The notes: a model not told the origin generated them from the letters alone. A stretch of 53,720 bases of DNA from Acanthaster planci (GCF_001949145.1 NW_019091497.1:71809-125528), one strand, 5' to 3'. Positions 24,201 to 36,131 are shown, numbered from the stretch's first letter. A program made the numbers and translations.

Positions 24201-25400
24201 ACAGCTTCAATTTTAACCAACGTTTAGCTGTTCATCCGGAATACCAATACCACAGATTTAGGGCAAACCGGATTAAGAAGTCAAGCAATCTCAACAAAGA
24301 TCACTATAGGCGGTACCCATGACCACCAACATCATATGCAGCAAGGTATGAGACGGAGAGAACCCCCCCTGCTTTGTGTTGGTCATTGTCTCGCAGGAAT
24401 CATGGGAATTCCTTTCAGACATCTTGTGGGGGGGGGGGGTTTAAGTAACAATAGTCTGGAATGTGTATAGGGATTGGACATGTTGGGGGGGGGGTACCCT
24501 TCGGTCTCATTTCTTGCTGGGTATAACCAACATATCAACAGTGGTTGTGATACCCAAGACCACAACTCAGATATAGTGATACCCAGTGACCACTATTCAC
24601 CAACACACCAACGGCTGATGTGTAATCATCTTAGAGCAAACAATCAAAATGCAACAGAACTATTAAGGTGCACAGCACATGCAACCTGTTAGGAACCCGT
24701 CTAAAATAATGAAGCTGTACAAAATCACATGGCAATTGTGGTAAATTCTAGTTCCCTCCACTGGCACCTGTAGAGGGGAATAGCCCGTGTGGTACATCGC
24801 TGGCCATGAATCTACGGCAAAATACATGGACTATATTCAATAAACCTGAATCTGCCCGTGTGGCCAAGGCATCGAGGAGGAATGGCAGGGGAGGAAGCGG
24901 GAAAATAATGCAACAGTTCAACGTTGATGTTTCTTGATTGAAGCTGTGACAAAAAATGAGGCAACCCGAGCTGTCTGCATCGCTTGGTTGCTATTTCCAG
25001 CTATGACCAGAGACTCTTGCTTTGATTGGCTGCCGGAGGATCCTCCCTCGGCCTCGACTGATGTTTTTTACAAGTTTGATTACTCCTACCACGTCAGCAA
25101 TGCCTGTAAGGCCTAAAATTTGGCGTGCGACACATCCATGATGCTTCCCATATGTATACAGTACCTCAACCGCATGATAGTGCCACACGCACCGCGAACA
25201 GCGCGCGGCTACTCTGTGCCGATCCTGCAGGTTCACCCTTCGGGTCACTCCCCACTGACCTATCCGTTGAGTATAAGAAATTTTACCTGCTATGCGGTAA
25301 AATGTGTTAGATGACCGGCTAGACGGTAATAACACGGTGCATTGGAAGTTGGTATCAAAATTGAGCGAGCATAATGGGAACCTACCTCAATCGAGGGACT
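21290..25400. other. Gene-free stretch
   Basis: AT-rich sequence, and I recognise no exon, RNA gene or transposon protein in it. It contains short simple runs (GA repeat near 23060, A-rich 23310-23335, poly-G runs near 24425 and 24485). No open frame exceeds about 110 codons, and none resembles a known family. Confidence 0.5.
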
Positions 25401-25409
25401 AAATTATAG

Positions 25410-25440
25410 TACAATCGACTCTCGTTATTACAAAATCCGC
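25410..25440. repeat. Isolated terminal-repeat copy (CGACTCTCGTTATTACAAA)
   Basis: ATCGACTCTCGTTATTACAA matches the end of the miniature element at 50635-50815 (GTCGACTCTCGTTGTTACAA). Its partner end was not found, so this is a partial copy. Confidence 0.4.
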
Positions 25441-25920
25441 AGGACTAAGTAGAAACGTTGGTTGTGTATCCGAAATTCGTTGCAGGCGGAAAGCAGTGCA
25501 GCGGCTTCGCTGCATTGCATGAATATAATAGGTCCAATGCGTACAATGCCATGTACAGAGTGTCCACAAAAAGGGTATACCGACATAAAAATGCCCTCTT
25601 TGCAATGGTATACAGCTTGTGATGACACAGATGAGTGAACAAACTAGACCGATGTTAAGGGTACTGAAATCGACACTCTGACAAGTTTGCATTGTGATTA
25701 ACACGGCTTGACCATGCAAGTACCTTCCAATGTCAAAATTGCTAAATGCACATGTATTTAATAAAAAAGGATTTGTGTCTCCTTTCTCCCTTCACTCTAC
25801 ATCTATTTTTATTCATAACGTAAATGTTTTCTTAAAGTTAAGCTCCTCGTTGAAACTTGAGGGGGAAGTAAAAATGAAAGGTTACTTACATTACAGCTTT
25901 GTCTGCCTTGCATATCTCCC

Positions 25921-26185
25921 CAACGCAAAAAAATACATCTTGAAAATAGTTCGCGATACCCGCTGCTTCACCTGACTCGGACCGGCCAGCCGACCCCGGC
26001 AAGCTCGGGTCGTTGAGTGGTTAAGACGTCTGCACTGCTAAGCAGGAGGTCGTANNNNNNNNNNNNNNNNNNNNNNNNNNNNNNNNNNNNNNNNNNNNNN
26101 NNNNNNNNNNNNNNNNNNNNNNNNNNNNNNNNNNNNNNNNNNNNNNNNNNNNNNNNCAACGCAAAAAAAAAAAATCTTGAAAACC
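25921..26185 (+). mobile_element. tRNA-derived SINE interrupted by an assembly gap
   Basis: 25995-26054 reads GGTCGTTGAGTGGTTAAGAC followed by GTCTGCACTGCTAAGCAGG and GGTCGTA. These are a D-arm/A-box and an anticodon-like arm (GCT, serine type), with an 8-base loop rather than 7. The sequence then runs into N (26055-26156). The block CAACGCAAAAAAATACATCT (from 25921) recurs right after the gap (CAACGCAAAAAAAAAAAATC from 26157), as expected of a target duplication around a retroposed SINE. A truncated true tRNA-Ser gene is the alternative. The B box would lie in the gap. Confidence 0.5.
26055..26156. other. Assembly gap (102 N)
   Basis: A run of N that hides the rest of the SINE-like sequence. 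Reading frames crossing it are meaningless. Confidence 0.99.
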
Positions 26186-26639
26186 CTAGACATTCTTTGT
26201 ACATAGTGATTGCCACCGCCGGATAGCTGGTAACCCACAAAGTCATTGTGTTTCTCTGCGGCATACTGGAGTAAATAAATGGCGGGAAGATGCGCGAAGA
26301 AGATGCGCAGTTCTCTTCGGTAGTCCTCAGGAGTCAGTGAGTGATCCCCACAGATGCGCTCGAAATTCCGAATTGACGGTGGCAATTCGGACGTTATGAT
26401 ATTTTGCGGTTCCAGCGGCGGTAGAGAACAAATACCTAAAATATGAACTATGAACTACAATATTTATATCATAAGTTGCAATCCTTGTGGTTTCTACGGT
26501 TAAAAGTGTAACGTTTTCCGCACAATTACTTGAATTATTTGCATTTATTTCTTTTAGTGAATTTAGCATTTACAATCTTCATTTTTAACTTTGATAACTT
26601 TTTCATTTCCTATATATATCCTGTTTGCCATTTCTTATA

Positions 26640-27115
26640 CACGTTGCTCACTGCATTTTCCTTGTGAAAGTACACCCCCTCGGTGTCTTGTACAGTGTAT
26701 ATTGCTTCTGCCTATTTGACCTTGTTAGCCCAGAGGCTGTGGCACACTTCAGCATGCTTCATTTAAGCTTGTACTATCATCCACCAAGGACTTTTTAAAG
26801 GTGAAATTATTCATTCACAGTCATTGTTCTAAGAATCCAGCTAAGACATGTGACTAAGACTTTCCTTTCCTAAGTTTTGTGACTTTAACTACATCCTGTT
26901 TCTAACCGTATATAAGTCCTGCATCATTGTACAGCTCCTCAGTATCCCGTATTCAGTATCCAGATATAGTATCCAGTATCCCGTATCCAGTATGCAGTAT
27001 TAATCTGCTTTTCAATTCTCCAATTCAGTCAACAGTTAGCTTACAATTCTATTGCAACCTTCTTGGTCGTTCTTGCAAATAAAGTTGGTAACAACACAGA
27101 ATCAATATTGACTCT
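26640..27115 (+). repeat. Possible solo LTR or promoter-bearing repeat
   Basis: A TATA-like GTATATAAG lies at about 26908. It is followed by repeated GTATCC/CAGTATCC words (26938-26998), then AATAAAG at about 27079 and a short tail. The TATA / AATAAA spacing of about 170 bases fits an LTR promoter-R-polyA layout. No second copy or target duplication was found, so this is tentative. Confidence 0.3.
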
Positions 27116-27119
27116 CATG

Positions 27120-27800
27120 ACGACCCTATAAAAGAAGATGGAAAAATGCCACAGGTATGCATTTGACGAAGTGGTGAGGTTTCATGCCGAGACAGTTGTG
27201 GACAATGACAGAAAGGACAACGAATATTCCCATGTTTTTGTGTGTATGTGTGCCTTTTTATTTTCCTCTGGACCACCTAGTACATTCTTTCAGTTTTCTT
27301 GTCGCGTATGTTTGGAGAATTCGTGTCAGTAAGTCTGTTTTTGTTAAGAGAGACATTTTGGGGAGGTAAAGACGTATTACACCAGACTTTCATAATCATT
27401 GGAATATCAGAACAATCACTAAAATTATCGAAATTAAGTCTCCGATGACGGTGGTTTTAGTTATGGCAACCATGTTGAACATGTGGAAGTGTTACGGACA
27501 CGCATGCCCGGTACCCACAATCCTTTGCAAATGCAGCTCTGAACTTGCGGTGGCCATCATTGACCCTTTTGATCTCTGTACGTGCTTACTCCTTGTGCAT
27601 ATAGCTCCATGATCCAATTTGTAGCAAAAAATAATGGAATAAATGTCGGAATTAATCTGCATGCCCCAAGGCCAGTTGGACCTACTACTTGTATATTTTG
27701 AATACTACTTGAACCTAATGAATAACATAGAGCAGTTGGAGGTAAACTTGTCTCAAGTCGGAATCTCTGTGACCTCTTCGTTTATGCTTTGGATACATAT
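27120..27800. other. No feature recognised
   Basis: AT-rich intergenic sequence up to the sharp rise in GC content near 27800, where the DIRS-type element begins. Confidence 0.4.
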
Positions 27801-28242
27801 CAAGACCACGCGCCGTTACCTGCTTTGCGCCCTCTTGTTTCCACATATTGCCAGGGCCGAGGGGCCTGACTCGTCACCCTGCAGTCGGCTCGGCTTTCCG
27901 GTGTTTGTTCGTCGTTACCTGCAGGGGTTTTCCGGTGGGCCGCTTCGAGTATCGAGCAACGTGTCTCCCCCGCTCACGCTGCCCAACTGTTGGAGCGCGT
28001 TCGAGTCGTCCCTTACGCCGACGAATAGGGACTGATCACAGCGCATAACAGTGGTAGTCTACTGCGTGAGAGAACGCTGTTCGGTCACAGTATCTTGCAC
28101 GTGGTTGCTGCCAGGTCTTCACCGCTTTAGCCGTGAAGTTTCAATTCTTCACCGTCGAGTTTGACCGGGCGTGGCCTGCTCGACGTGGTAGATTGTTCTC
28201 ACGTAGTGTTCTTTATCCTTCACGGTTGGTTGGCTTTGGACA

Positions 28243-29800
28243 ATGGCTTTTCGCCCAACAACTGTGACTAACAGGACGGCTGCCATTGCCCGTTCCCGTC
28301 GAGATCCAAATCTAGTTTTAGTGTCTGGGCCCGGGCCCGCTTTGGCCTCCCCGGCCCGCTTTGCACCCTTGGGACACCGAGCCTTCCGGCTTACTACCCT
28401 CGGGCTTTTGGCCTCCCCCTATCGCTGATCCCTTTTCACAGGGTGTGGTATCCGCTGGTTGTTCTCCGGCTTCGGTACAGCGGGATGAGCCCACAGCCCC
28501 GTCTCCTGTGCAAGATTCTTCTCAATTAACAGAAACAGGGCGGAAGCGTAAATTTTCCAGTCAGTCTTCGTCTTCCGTCCACTGTTCCAAGTAGAAAAAG
28601 TCAAGAGATCGTCGGGATCTCCGTCTACCAAGATACACTGCAAGCCCTGACGGAGTCTATCTCGACGCTTATTCAGCATTATGCTCATTATGCGGCCGCT
28701 AAGCATTCCAATCCGAATCCTTACTCCCCGCCCCCGGCCCGTTCTGTGTTTCCTGCCGGGCAACAGGATCTTTCTCTGTCTCTTCGGCCTTCTCAACCGG
28801 CGTTCGTTGAGGCCCGTTCCCTTGATCTCTATGCTGGTCCTGACCCACCGTTGCTTGTCTCTGATTCGGGTCAGTTGCAGGATGAGGAAGAGCCTGTTTC
28901 GGTAAACGATCTGTCTCCTTTGGAGTCCCGTTTTCGCCTGCTCCAACGTGAAATGATTCAGGTCTTGGGACTTCCGCCTTCTGCTTCTCCTACGGAAGAT
29001 CACAGTCGCCCCTCGTTCAAGCGTCACACACCAGGGTCGTCTTTCTCCTCTCATCCAATCTTTCCTGAGCTTCCTCTGAACTGCGCATGCGTGGAAGCCA
29101 TGGATAAGCTCGCGAAGGCTAAGACGTGGTATTGCGGCAACCGTTCTCGCTCGTACTTCAGCTTTCTAGCGGGCAATTTTGATACTTATAGGTACCCGAT
29201 CCGCCTGAGGCTGTTAAGGACAAGGTGTACCCAACTAGGCGCAAATCCAGTAATGTATTCAGTGACAAGACTCTGCAACATTTTGAGGTAGCACTTCGGG
29301 ATGTTGACCGTGCTCCCCTGATTGGCATTCGCTGTACAGCTTTTCTACTCCTCCTGACCGAGTTTCTGTCCCGAGCAGGTGAGGAGGGCTCGGATATATC
29401 TCCCGAGTTTGTCGCTATGGCGTTTGATAGCCTCGACGATACCCTGATAACGGGCTTGGAACAGTTCACACGGGTCCCTCTTCGAGCCACGGCGGCCCGC
29501 CGTGAGTCTTTCATCGACGCTATGAATATTCCGCATGAATCAGTGAAATAAGCTTTTCGAAGACTTCCTCTTTTTGCTAAGGATCTTTTTGTAGACCAGT
29601 ATGTTAGCCTTCTGGAGAGTGGGTTAAGCGTCTTGACAGCGTCCGGGAGATGTCCTTCGGCCAGTCAACTGAACCTCGGCGTGGTGCAGTACGTACGACG
29701 TCCCAGAGATCACCCCGTCTGGTTTATCCTCTACCGGCCCGCTGCCGACAGCTACAGACTACAAAACATTGCTAGCCTCTTTCTTCAGGCGGAGGACGAC
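28243..29800 (+). pseudogene. gag-like gene of the DIRS-type element
   Basis: It probably starts near the ATG at 28243 (MAFRPTTVTNRTAAIARS). It then passes through several frames: proline/serine-rich sequence (28361-28590), a middle part with FRLLQREMIQVLGLPPSASP (about 28930), and a well-kept segment at 29225-29551 with VFSDKTLQHFEVALRDVDRA and LLLTEFLSRAGEEG, which resembles the structural protein of DIRS/Ngaro elements. After a stop it continues AFRRLPLFAKDLFVDQYV. At least four frame breaks. Confidence 0.65.
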
Positions 29801-29879
29801 CACGCTCGATTCCTTTCAGTGCTTCGAGACCTCAGCCTGGTACGATCCGACGCCCCCAGCGATATGCTGGTGGCCGGCG

Positions 29880-31418
29880 CCGGTGACTACTCCGTTTCTC
29901 CCGCGGCCCCCAATCTCGAACCCGTTGGCGGCCGCCTACTCGACTTCGCAGGGTTCTGGCGAGAAATTACTTCAGACGAATGGGTGCTCGCTTCACTTAC
30001 TAAGGGCTATTGTCTGGAATTTACGAGTCCCCTCCGCCCGACGTATCTTTCCGGCCGACTCCAGTTCCAAAAGATCGATCCTAGTGACAGGCTCTGGAGT
30101 CGTTGATCTCGGCACTGCTGCAGAAGTGTGTCATTGCTCTGGTGCAGCAGGGCTTCATGTCGACGTTCGTTCTGACCCCAAAGAAGGAACCTGGGAAGTC
30201 GCGACCGATTCTGAACTTAAAGCCGCTCAACGTTTACACAAGACCAAAGAAGTTTAGAATGGAGACGCTGCGTACTGTCCTACGATCACTACCCGTCCCG
30301 GCTTGGGCGTCGTCCATAGACTTACAGGACGCCTACCTTCACATCCCTATTTATGTACAAGACCGCCTATTCCTGCGCTTTTCATATCGTCACCTGGTTT
30401 ACGAGTTCTGCACCCTAACTTTCGGCCTGTCCACCGCTCCCAGAGTCTTTTTAAGGGTGGTCCGAGCGGTGGCAGTCCATCGACGCTCAGACGTGCTCAT
30501 ATTTCAGTACCTCGACGACTGGTTGATAGTCGGACGCTCCGAGGTCGAAGCTGCTTTGGCGGCCAAGACAACGTACGACGTTGCATCTCGCCTGAGTTTC
30601 GTAATCAACCCCAAGGTCTGATGGCCAGCCTTGTCGACCCCGTCCTGCGGTGTTAGCTTTACATGCGGCCTCTACAGCTCCACCTTCTATCTTACTCCAG
30701 GCCGAGCAAAGATTCCGTCGTCTTCCAAGTTCCGCTATCGAGCCTGATTTACCGTCACCTGTCATGGTGGTCAGTCAGGGCCAACCTCAATGCCGGTCTT
30801 TCTTTCGTTCCACCTCAACACGAGATAGTTATCACCATCGACGCTTTCAATCTCGATTGGGGTGCCAGTCTCCAGTCTTACCAGATTTCCAGCCAGTGGA
30901 ACTCGTCCCTAGTGGGTTCCCACATAAGTTTTCTCGAACTTCAGGTGATTTTCGAAGCCCTCAGCCTCTTCCGGCCTATGATTACCGGCAAAACGGTCTT
31001 GGTTCGATCAGACAACGCGACGGCCATTGCCTACATCAATCGTCAGGGAGGCACACATACTCCAACTCTCTGTGTCCTCGCCTGGCGCCTATTACAATGG
31101 ACCATGCAATTTTCCATTCTGGTTCGAGCCGAAAACATTCCAGGAGTACAGAACGTCCTTGCCGACACCCTCTCACGGGGCACAGTTCGCCCGACAGAGT
31201 GGACCCTACAACCAGTGATCGTTGAAGCTCTTTTTCGGGCGATAAACAGACCTCACGTGGACCTCTTTGTATCGCATCTGAACGCTCAGCTGCTGACATT
31301 TTTGCAGCCGCTATCCACATCCCAAGGCATGGGCGTTCGATGCCCTAAGCATTTCTTGGGAGGGCCTTGTCGCTTTCGCTTTCCCTCCGATATCACTCAT
31401 TCCATTGGTACTGACTAA
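29880..31418 (+). pseudogene. Reverse transcriptase / RNase H of the DIRS-type element
   Basis: The RT starts near VGGRLLDFAGFWREITSDEW (about 29920) and, after a frameshift near 30105, continues as SRPILNLKPLN, FRMETLRTVLRSLP and SSIDLQDAYLHIPIY. It then reaches LTFGLSTAPRVFLR and the active site YLDDWLI (30508-30528). A TGA follows NPKV at 30619. RNase H occupies 30663-31418: TIDAFNLDWGASLQ, FLELQVIFEAL, VRSDNATAIAYINRQGG, IPGVQNVLADTLSRG, PHVDLFVSHLNAQL. This is the DIRS-type combination. It would encode one polyprotein if intact, but here it is split in at least three frames. Confidence 0.88.
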
Positions 31419-31439
31419 GACTGAGCAATTGCCGCATCC

Positions 31440-32610
31440 TTATCATCGCCCCGTTGTGGCCGAGACCAGTGTTGTTCTTCCGGTTAGTCAGGCTTCTGGC
31501 CGTTGTTCCCCTACTACTGCCTCCATGTCTGGATTTGCAGTTTCAACCCAGGTCTCGTCTACTGCATCCGGACCCCACTCACCTACACTTAACGTGTTGG
31601 ACGTTGTCAAGCGATCCTTCGACCAGAAAGGCCTTTCTCAAGACGCTGCCGCCTTGGCTGATAAGGATTGACGAGAGTCCACAAGAAAGATTTACGACTG
31701 CCGACTACGACATTTTGACTCATGCAAAGGATGCAAAGGACGTTCGGCGGATCTGACTGTTGCACCTCTTTCAGTCGTGACCGATTTTTTTCGTTCATCT
31801 TTTCCTCTCTGGTCTCCTTGTCTCCACAATTTGAAATTACCGCTTGGCGATCGCTAGGGTGCACGGTGGCTTCGCTGATGGCTCTTCGATATCTAACCCT
31901 CCAATGAAGCGTCTTGTTCCTGCGTGGTGTCTCGGTGATGTCCTCCGACTTCTGTCTCAACCCCCTTTGAGCCAGCAGGCCGTGCCTCCCTCCTGCACCT
32001 CAGCATCAAACTGGCACTCTTACTCGCTGTGGTGACTTCTCGTACCGTCGAGGGGTTTCGAAATTAAGGCTCTCTCCATAGCTGAGGGTCAGCCGAGGGA
32101 GCCTTTGGGGGTACGTCTTGTTCCGAAGTTAGGCTTCCCTACTAAGAATCAAACTCCGTCCTTCCATCCCCCGATATCTCCGTTCCGGCAATCCAGTCCT
32201 GGGCGTCATCATCATCGGATAAACTTTGCTGTCCTGTCCGCATGCTGAAATGGTATCTTGATAGGACAAAGGACATTCGGGGGCCAATTACACAGCTATT
32301 CATCACTTCTACCCGACTTCATCGTCCAGCCTCCAGAGATACGATTGCAAGGTGGGTCGTTTCGGCTATTAAATTTTGGTAACGTGGACTGGCCTTCTGG
32401 CTCAGATGACCAAAGTATATATAGGGCATATTCGTGCCCATGATGTCCGTGCCATTTCATCCTCATGGGCCTATTTCAAAGCGATTCCCGTGATGGACAT
32501 TTGTAAAGCTGCTTGTTGGAAAACCCCTTCCACATGTTATCTCAGTGATGTTTTGCACGGGGAACATTCACATGGACTGGCTGTGCTCCGGACGGCATCG
32601 CAGTAGCTCA
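31440..32610 (+). pseudogene. Tyrosine recombinase of the DIRS-type element
   Basis: This integrates the element in place of a DDE integrase. Fragments in different frames give LALLLAVVTSRTVEGFR (about 32005-32060, first catalytic Arg region), CPVRMLKWYLDRTKDIRG (about 32238), DTIARWVVSAI (about 32342) and RAHDVRAISSSWAYFKA (about 32430), the H-x-x-R block, followed by AACWKTPSTCYLSDV, where the catalytic Tyr should be near. Several frame breaks show it is inactive. Confidence 0.82.
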
Positions 32611-32834
32611 ACTGCCGGCCGTCCTTTGCTTGTTCAGGAGGAGACAATCGCACATTTGTCATGGTGAGTTAGTTTGTGCTCTCCTCTTAACGATATGTCA
32701 GTTGCTGTGTCTCGTATAGTTATAATTAATATTTGTTTTAACCTGCTTACTTCCTCAGTGATACATAGATGTGGTTAGTAGTGCGCTCTCGCCTTCCAAC
32801 CGTCCACAGATTTGGTGCTATTCTGCATATGTAT

Positions 32835-32924
32835 TGGTAATCTGCATAGGTTGCAGGCAGTAGACTCTCCCCCACACCTAATGTGGGTTGAGTCTACTAC
32901 TACTGCATACCTACCAGATTACCA
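32835..32924. repeat. 90-bp imperfect palindrome at the 3' end of the DIRS-type element
   Basis: TGGTAATCTG (32835-32844) and CAGATTACCA (32915-32924) form the ends. Inside, GCAGTAGACTC pairs with GAGTCTACTACTACTGC, and CCCACACCTAATGTGGG forms the tip. It could fold into a long hairpin. Confidence 0.85.
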
Positions 32925-32999
32925 GTCTCCCTCCCTCCTCCCACATTGCTTCGGTGCACTTCGTGCATCGAAGAAGAGGACAAGCATGGCTGACACCTT

Positions 33000-34290
33000 T
33001 GCGGGGGGCGAGTGAGTGGGGGCGCACTATTAGTAATCGAGATTTTAGCTAATAGAAGTAATGGACGTTAAGGAGGAACGACAAAAAAGTGGAGATTCTT
33101 TGGTTCGAATGGGCGAGGACCCAAAGCACGTCCCTCCCTCCACTATTGTTCATATTGTACAAAAGAACGAAAAAAGGCCTTACNTGACGCTTTGAGATGA
33201 ATCCATCATTTGTCCAGCGTTGGCTAGCTATGTATATCTGCATGTACATAAAAGCTTCATTCCTGTCCCAATTAAGCCATTGAGTCTCTCTTCAGCTGGT
33301 TGCACGACTATTTTTCATTCACAGGCAGAGTACATGCTTTACACGAAGTTAAACGCAGACGACACCGTGGATTTATATTAATAAATTATGCCAGTTGCAG
33401 AAAATTGATACGCTACATTAACGTTTAAAAAGGCTATCGTTATGACTGTATGGAGCTGGGGACCTTTCACACCACCAACAAGCAAGTTTCCTGAGTGACT
33501 GATTTGAGAACTACAGTTTACTGTCTCTTCAAATGAAAATTACGTTTATAACTTGGAAGTACATGCTTACTCTTTGAATCCCCCAGTCGCCAAAGGAAAT
33601 TCTTCCGTTTGGAAAATACATGCATTTGGAATATCATCTCATTCATCTGGGAAGTATCATACGTAAGTTTCTAAACGATTAATCTGTTTTGCAAATTGTA
33701 CATGAATTGTGATTGCTGAAGTTGTATTTAAAAGTTGTTTAATAACAGCGAAAGAGGTAAAACTGAGGTTTAACCGAAAGTAAGTTGCGACATGTGAATT
33801 TTAAAATAAATACACAAAGAAAAAGGATAAAAATAATAAAAAATTATACGTTAGAATAAATATCTAAATTAAAACGAAAAAAGATGAAATAAAACTAAAA
33901 TGGAAGGGATATGTAAAAATGAAACTGAAATTCAAAAGGTATGTAAAAATGAAGGAGACGCATTAAAAACATTATATTGTGCAACGTAAAGAACGATTCG
34001 CTTTAATTGAAAATCGGTAATCTCAACAAAAAACTTTGCCGGTACCGCGTCAAATCTAAAAATTTGAGTGTTAACTGTCTAAAACAATCTGCTTTATTGT
34101 TGAGAGCATTTCTTACGGTGTTTGACATTGTAATTTAATGTCTCAAGTGCTTTTTTGTTGTATGTCTAGTCGCTTTTGAAGAATGTCCACACTCTACATT
34201 CTTTAAGAATGTACTGTTAACTGTACATTCTTAACAATAATCGACACTTTACTGAACAGGGTGACGTCACAAGAGTGGTTTAATAGGAAA
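33000..34290. other. No gene seen
   Basis: AT-rich sequence with one ambiguous base at 33184. A-rich low complexity at 33790-33960. A small palindrome TACATTCTTTAAGAATGTA near 34195. Nothing coding recognised. Confidence 0.45.
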
Positions 34291-34293
34291 TAA

Positions 34294-34370
34294 TGCATAT
34301 GTATTGGTAATCTGGTAGGTATGCAGTAGTAGACTCAACCCACATTACGTGAGGGAGAGTTTGGGTGCAG
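34294..34370 (-). repeat. Inverted second copy of the DIRS-end palindromic sequence
   Basis: GCATATGTATTGGTAATCTG then GTAGGTATGCAGTAGTAGAC and CAACCCACATTA match, in inverse orientation, the right arm and tip of 32835-32924, with few differences. It is therefore either the end of another DIRS-type copy or a terminal repeat of the same one, separated by ~1.4 kb. Confidence 0.7.
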
Positions 34371-34518
34371 TGCTGGCGGCCGTAACCGTTTAATTTTTGC
34401 CACGTGCTTGCCGCTACAGTTGCTTTCCCCATGCTTATACTATAGCAGTGTCAGAGCGGCATAGATAAGAGGTGTTCTGAACTCTCCAACGCCTTACCAA
34501 CTGCCGAGTGATGTAAGT

Positions 34519-34620
34519 TTTTTTTCAATAGATCTCATGACCAGCAAGTCCTGGTCAATGGGCAGACATCCTCTCTGACACCAGTTACATCTGGTGTTCC
34601 CCAGGGGACTGTTAAATAAG
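34519..34620 (+). mobile_element. Short LINE reverse transcriptase fragment
   Basis: One open frame reads FFNRSHDQQVLVNGQTSSLT followed by PVTSGVPQGTVK-stop. This is the conserved RT block (R-Q-V-NG ... SGVPQGT) of non-LTR elements such as CR1/Jockey-type LINEs. Nothing recognisable flanks it on either side. The break directly after VPQGTV suggests an insertion or deletion there. Confidence 0.75.
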
Positions 34621-35021
34621 TTTGTTTGTGTTCTGTGCGGGCCAATTGGGGGCGCTCTTGATTCGGACCATTCTACAAACTTCTAAAAACCAAAGATCGT
34701 ACGGTATATAGCTTTGCTAAGCCCACCAACGTACACCATGCATTAGGCGCCGGGCCTACATGTGTACTGAGCTGAGACGTTAAGGTCTGAGAAGCAACTT
34801 CGAGGTATTGCTTGTCAAAGTTCGATATCTTTGACATTTGTAAAATGTTTAAGATACAGTTTGAGTGATAAGGCTTCTATTAAGATTTTAGCGATTCGGA
34901 TAGTTGTGTAGAGGAGCCATTCTGGTTTTGTATGTCGCTTATTTTGGCTTGCTGATCTCCACGTCATAAATTAACGTTGCATGCATAGGCTTATAACTAG
35001 CCTACGTGTACATAGGCCATG

Positions 35022-35112
35022 TATCACAAATACTGCATGGGTGATTTTACACAATGGTAGAACTTCGGGGCATTGTTTAAAATCACCCAGTAATCATGCG
35101 GTATTTGTGATA
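35022..35112. repeat. Foldback repeat
   Basis: TATCACAAATACTGCATGGG (from 35022) pairs with the complement of the stretch ending GCGGTATTTGTGATA at 35112. The inner GGTGATTTTACACAATG pairs with CATTGTTTAAAATCACC. Arms of 35-42 bases around a 14-base loop. Weaker pairing (GTGTACATA) continues outward on both sides. Confidence 0.75.
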
Positions 35113-35129
35113 AGGCTTACATGTGTACA

Positions 35130-36130
35130 TATGTTCGTACATGGTTCATACACTTCTTGTGACCGATTGCTATCGTGATTGGACTTTAGTGTTTACTCAT
35201 TTTAACATTGTTTAAATAGTTGAGTGCATCGTTTGGACTGTTCATCACACAACACATAACTACTTTTGTATAAGCAAGTCATCTACAAAGTGTCTTCAGG
35301 ACTATAGTACAGCAAAGACTAAGTTGAGGAAATCAAACTCTTGCAGTGTATGACTCTGGAGGCTTGTGCCTGTTTACATTGTGAGAACTATCTTATTCCA
35401 GAGACCAGACAAGTGACATGTAAATAGTTGAATCTGTATTGCTGATCTGCTGTAGTGAATTGAGATTACTTACATTTGTCACAGTCAAGTGGGAAACAGG
35501 TGAGCGTGTGTCCATTCAAGCTAATTTCATGAATTTAGGCGTAAACAGCGGACAGTTTGAACCCTACACAACGAAATCCATTACGCGGGCATTTGACACC
35601 CTGGGCACAAAGTAGGCCTATCATCAGAGTTTTTTGATAGGGTAGGCCTTTTAAAAAAATTTTGGAAAATTTTTATTATTAGGCCTACATGTATTTCATT
35701 ATTTTCTTAAAAATTAGAGACCAGTTAGCTCAGGCCCATCCGCTCCGAGCAGGAACAAAAGAGGGCATATTTTGCTAGTGAAATGAAATTGACAGTCATG
35801 TTCAGTGCATACATGGCATAGGGGCCTAGGGCTAGGTGCGCAAGCTTTATGCGCAATTGGTGTGGAAAACGTGAGTATGTACAACGAATTTAGTCTGGAA
35901 TGTATGGACTTTGCATGCAGGCTGAACACTTGCGAGAACCCGGTTGGAAAAACTTAGTCCCATCTGTGTTTTCTTCACTGGTGAAGGAACACTCCAACTT
36001 GGGGCGGATGCATGTATCTCTTCAAAAGCAAGCTACATGTAATTGAATTTTCTTTCTTTGTTTTTTAAAGTGAACAAATTTCTTGAAAACGATCAAGAAA
36101 TTTGATTAAAATGACAGACCACCTTAAACA
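35130..36130. other. No gene seen
   Basis: Intergenic sequence without recognisable coding or repeat structure beyond two TACATGTA words (near 35691 and 36040). Confidence 0.4.
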
Positions 36131-36131
36131 A

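Larger units (their letters stand above)
27800..32960 (+). mobile_element. DIRS-type tyrosine-recombinase retrotransposon, decayed
   Basis: The plus-strand gene order gag, reverse transcriptase, RNase H, tyrosine recombinase identifies the DIRS order. The block is clearly GC-richer than both flanks, with edges near 27800 and 32960, which I use as approximate limits. All coding parts are broken by stops and frameshifts. A 90-bp palindrome (32835-32924), just beyond the recombinase gene, may correspond to the terminal or internal complementary repeat of such elements. A matching left terminus was not found, so DIRS versus Ngaro/PAT subtype stays open. Confidence 0.85.

Noticed and set aside
25218-25240. 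GATCCTGCAGGTTCACC resembles the complement of the 18S rRNA 3' end
   Set aside because: Only about 17 bases, with a small gap relative to the rRNA; flanking sequence shows no further rRNA similarity.
25995-26054. Functional tRNA-Ser gene
   Set aside because: Eight-base anticodon loop, no proven acceptor stem, the 3' half lies in the gap, and flanking duplicated blocks favour a SINE.
26038-26569. Minus-strand frames of 80-115 codons crossing the gap
   Set aside because: They are partly made of N, and the remainder shows no recognisable family.
26938-26998. GTATCC/CAGTATCC repeats as a CRISPR-like array
   Set aside because: Irregular short repeats without spacers in an animal genome; simple sequence within a possible LTR.
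28419-29054. 211-codon minus-strand open frame
   Set aside because: Antisense to the gag-like region of the DIRS-type element; composition is very Arg-rich as expected of a GC-rich shadow frame and no family is recognisable.
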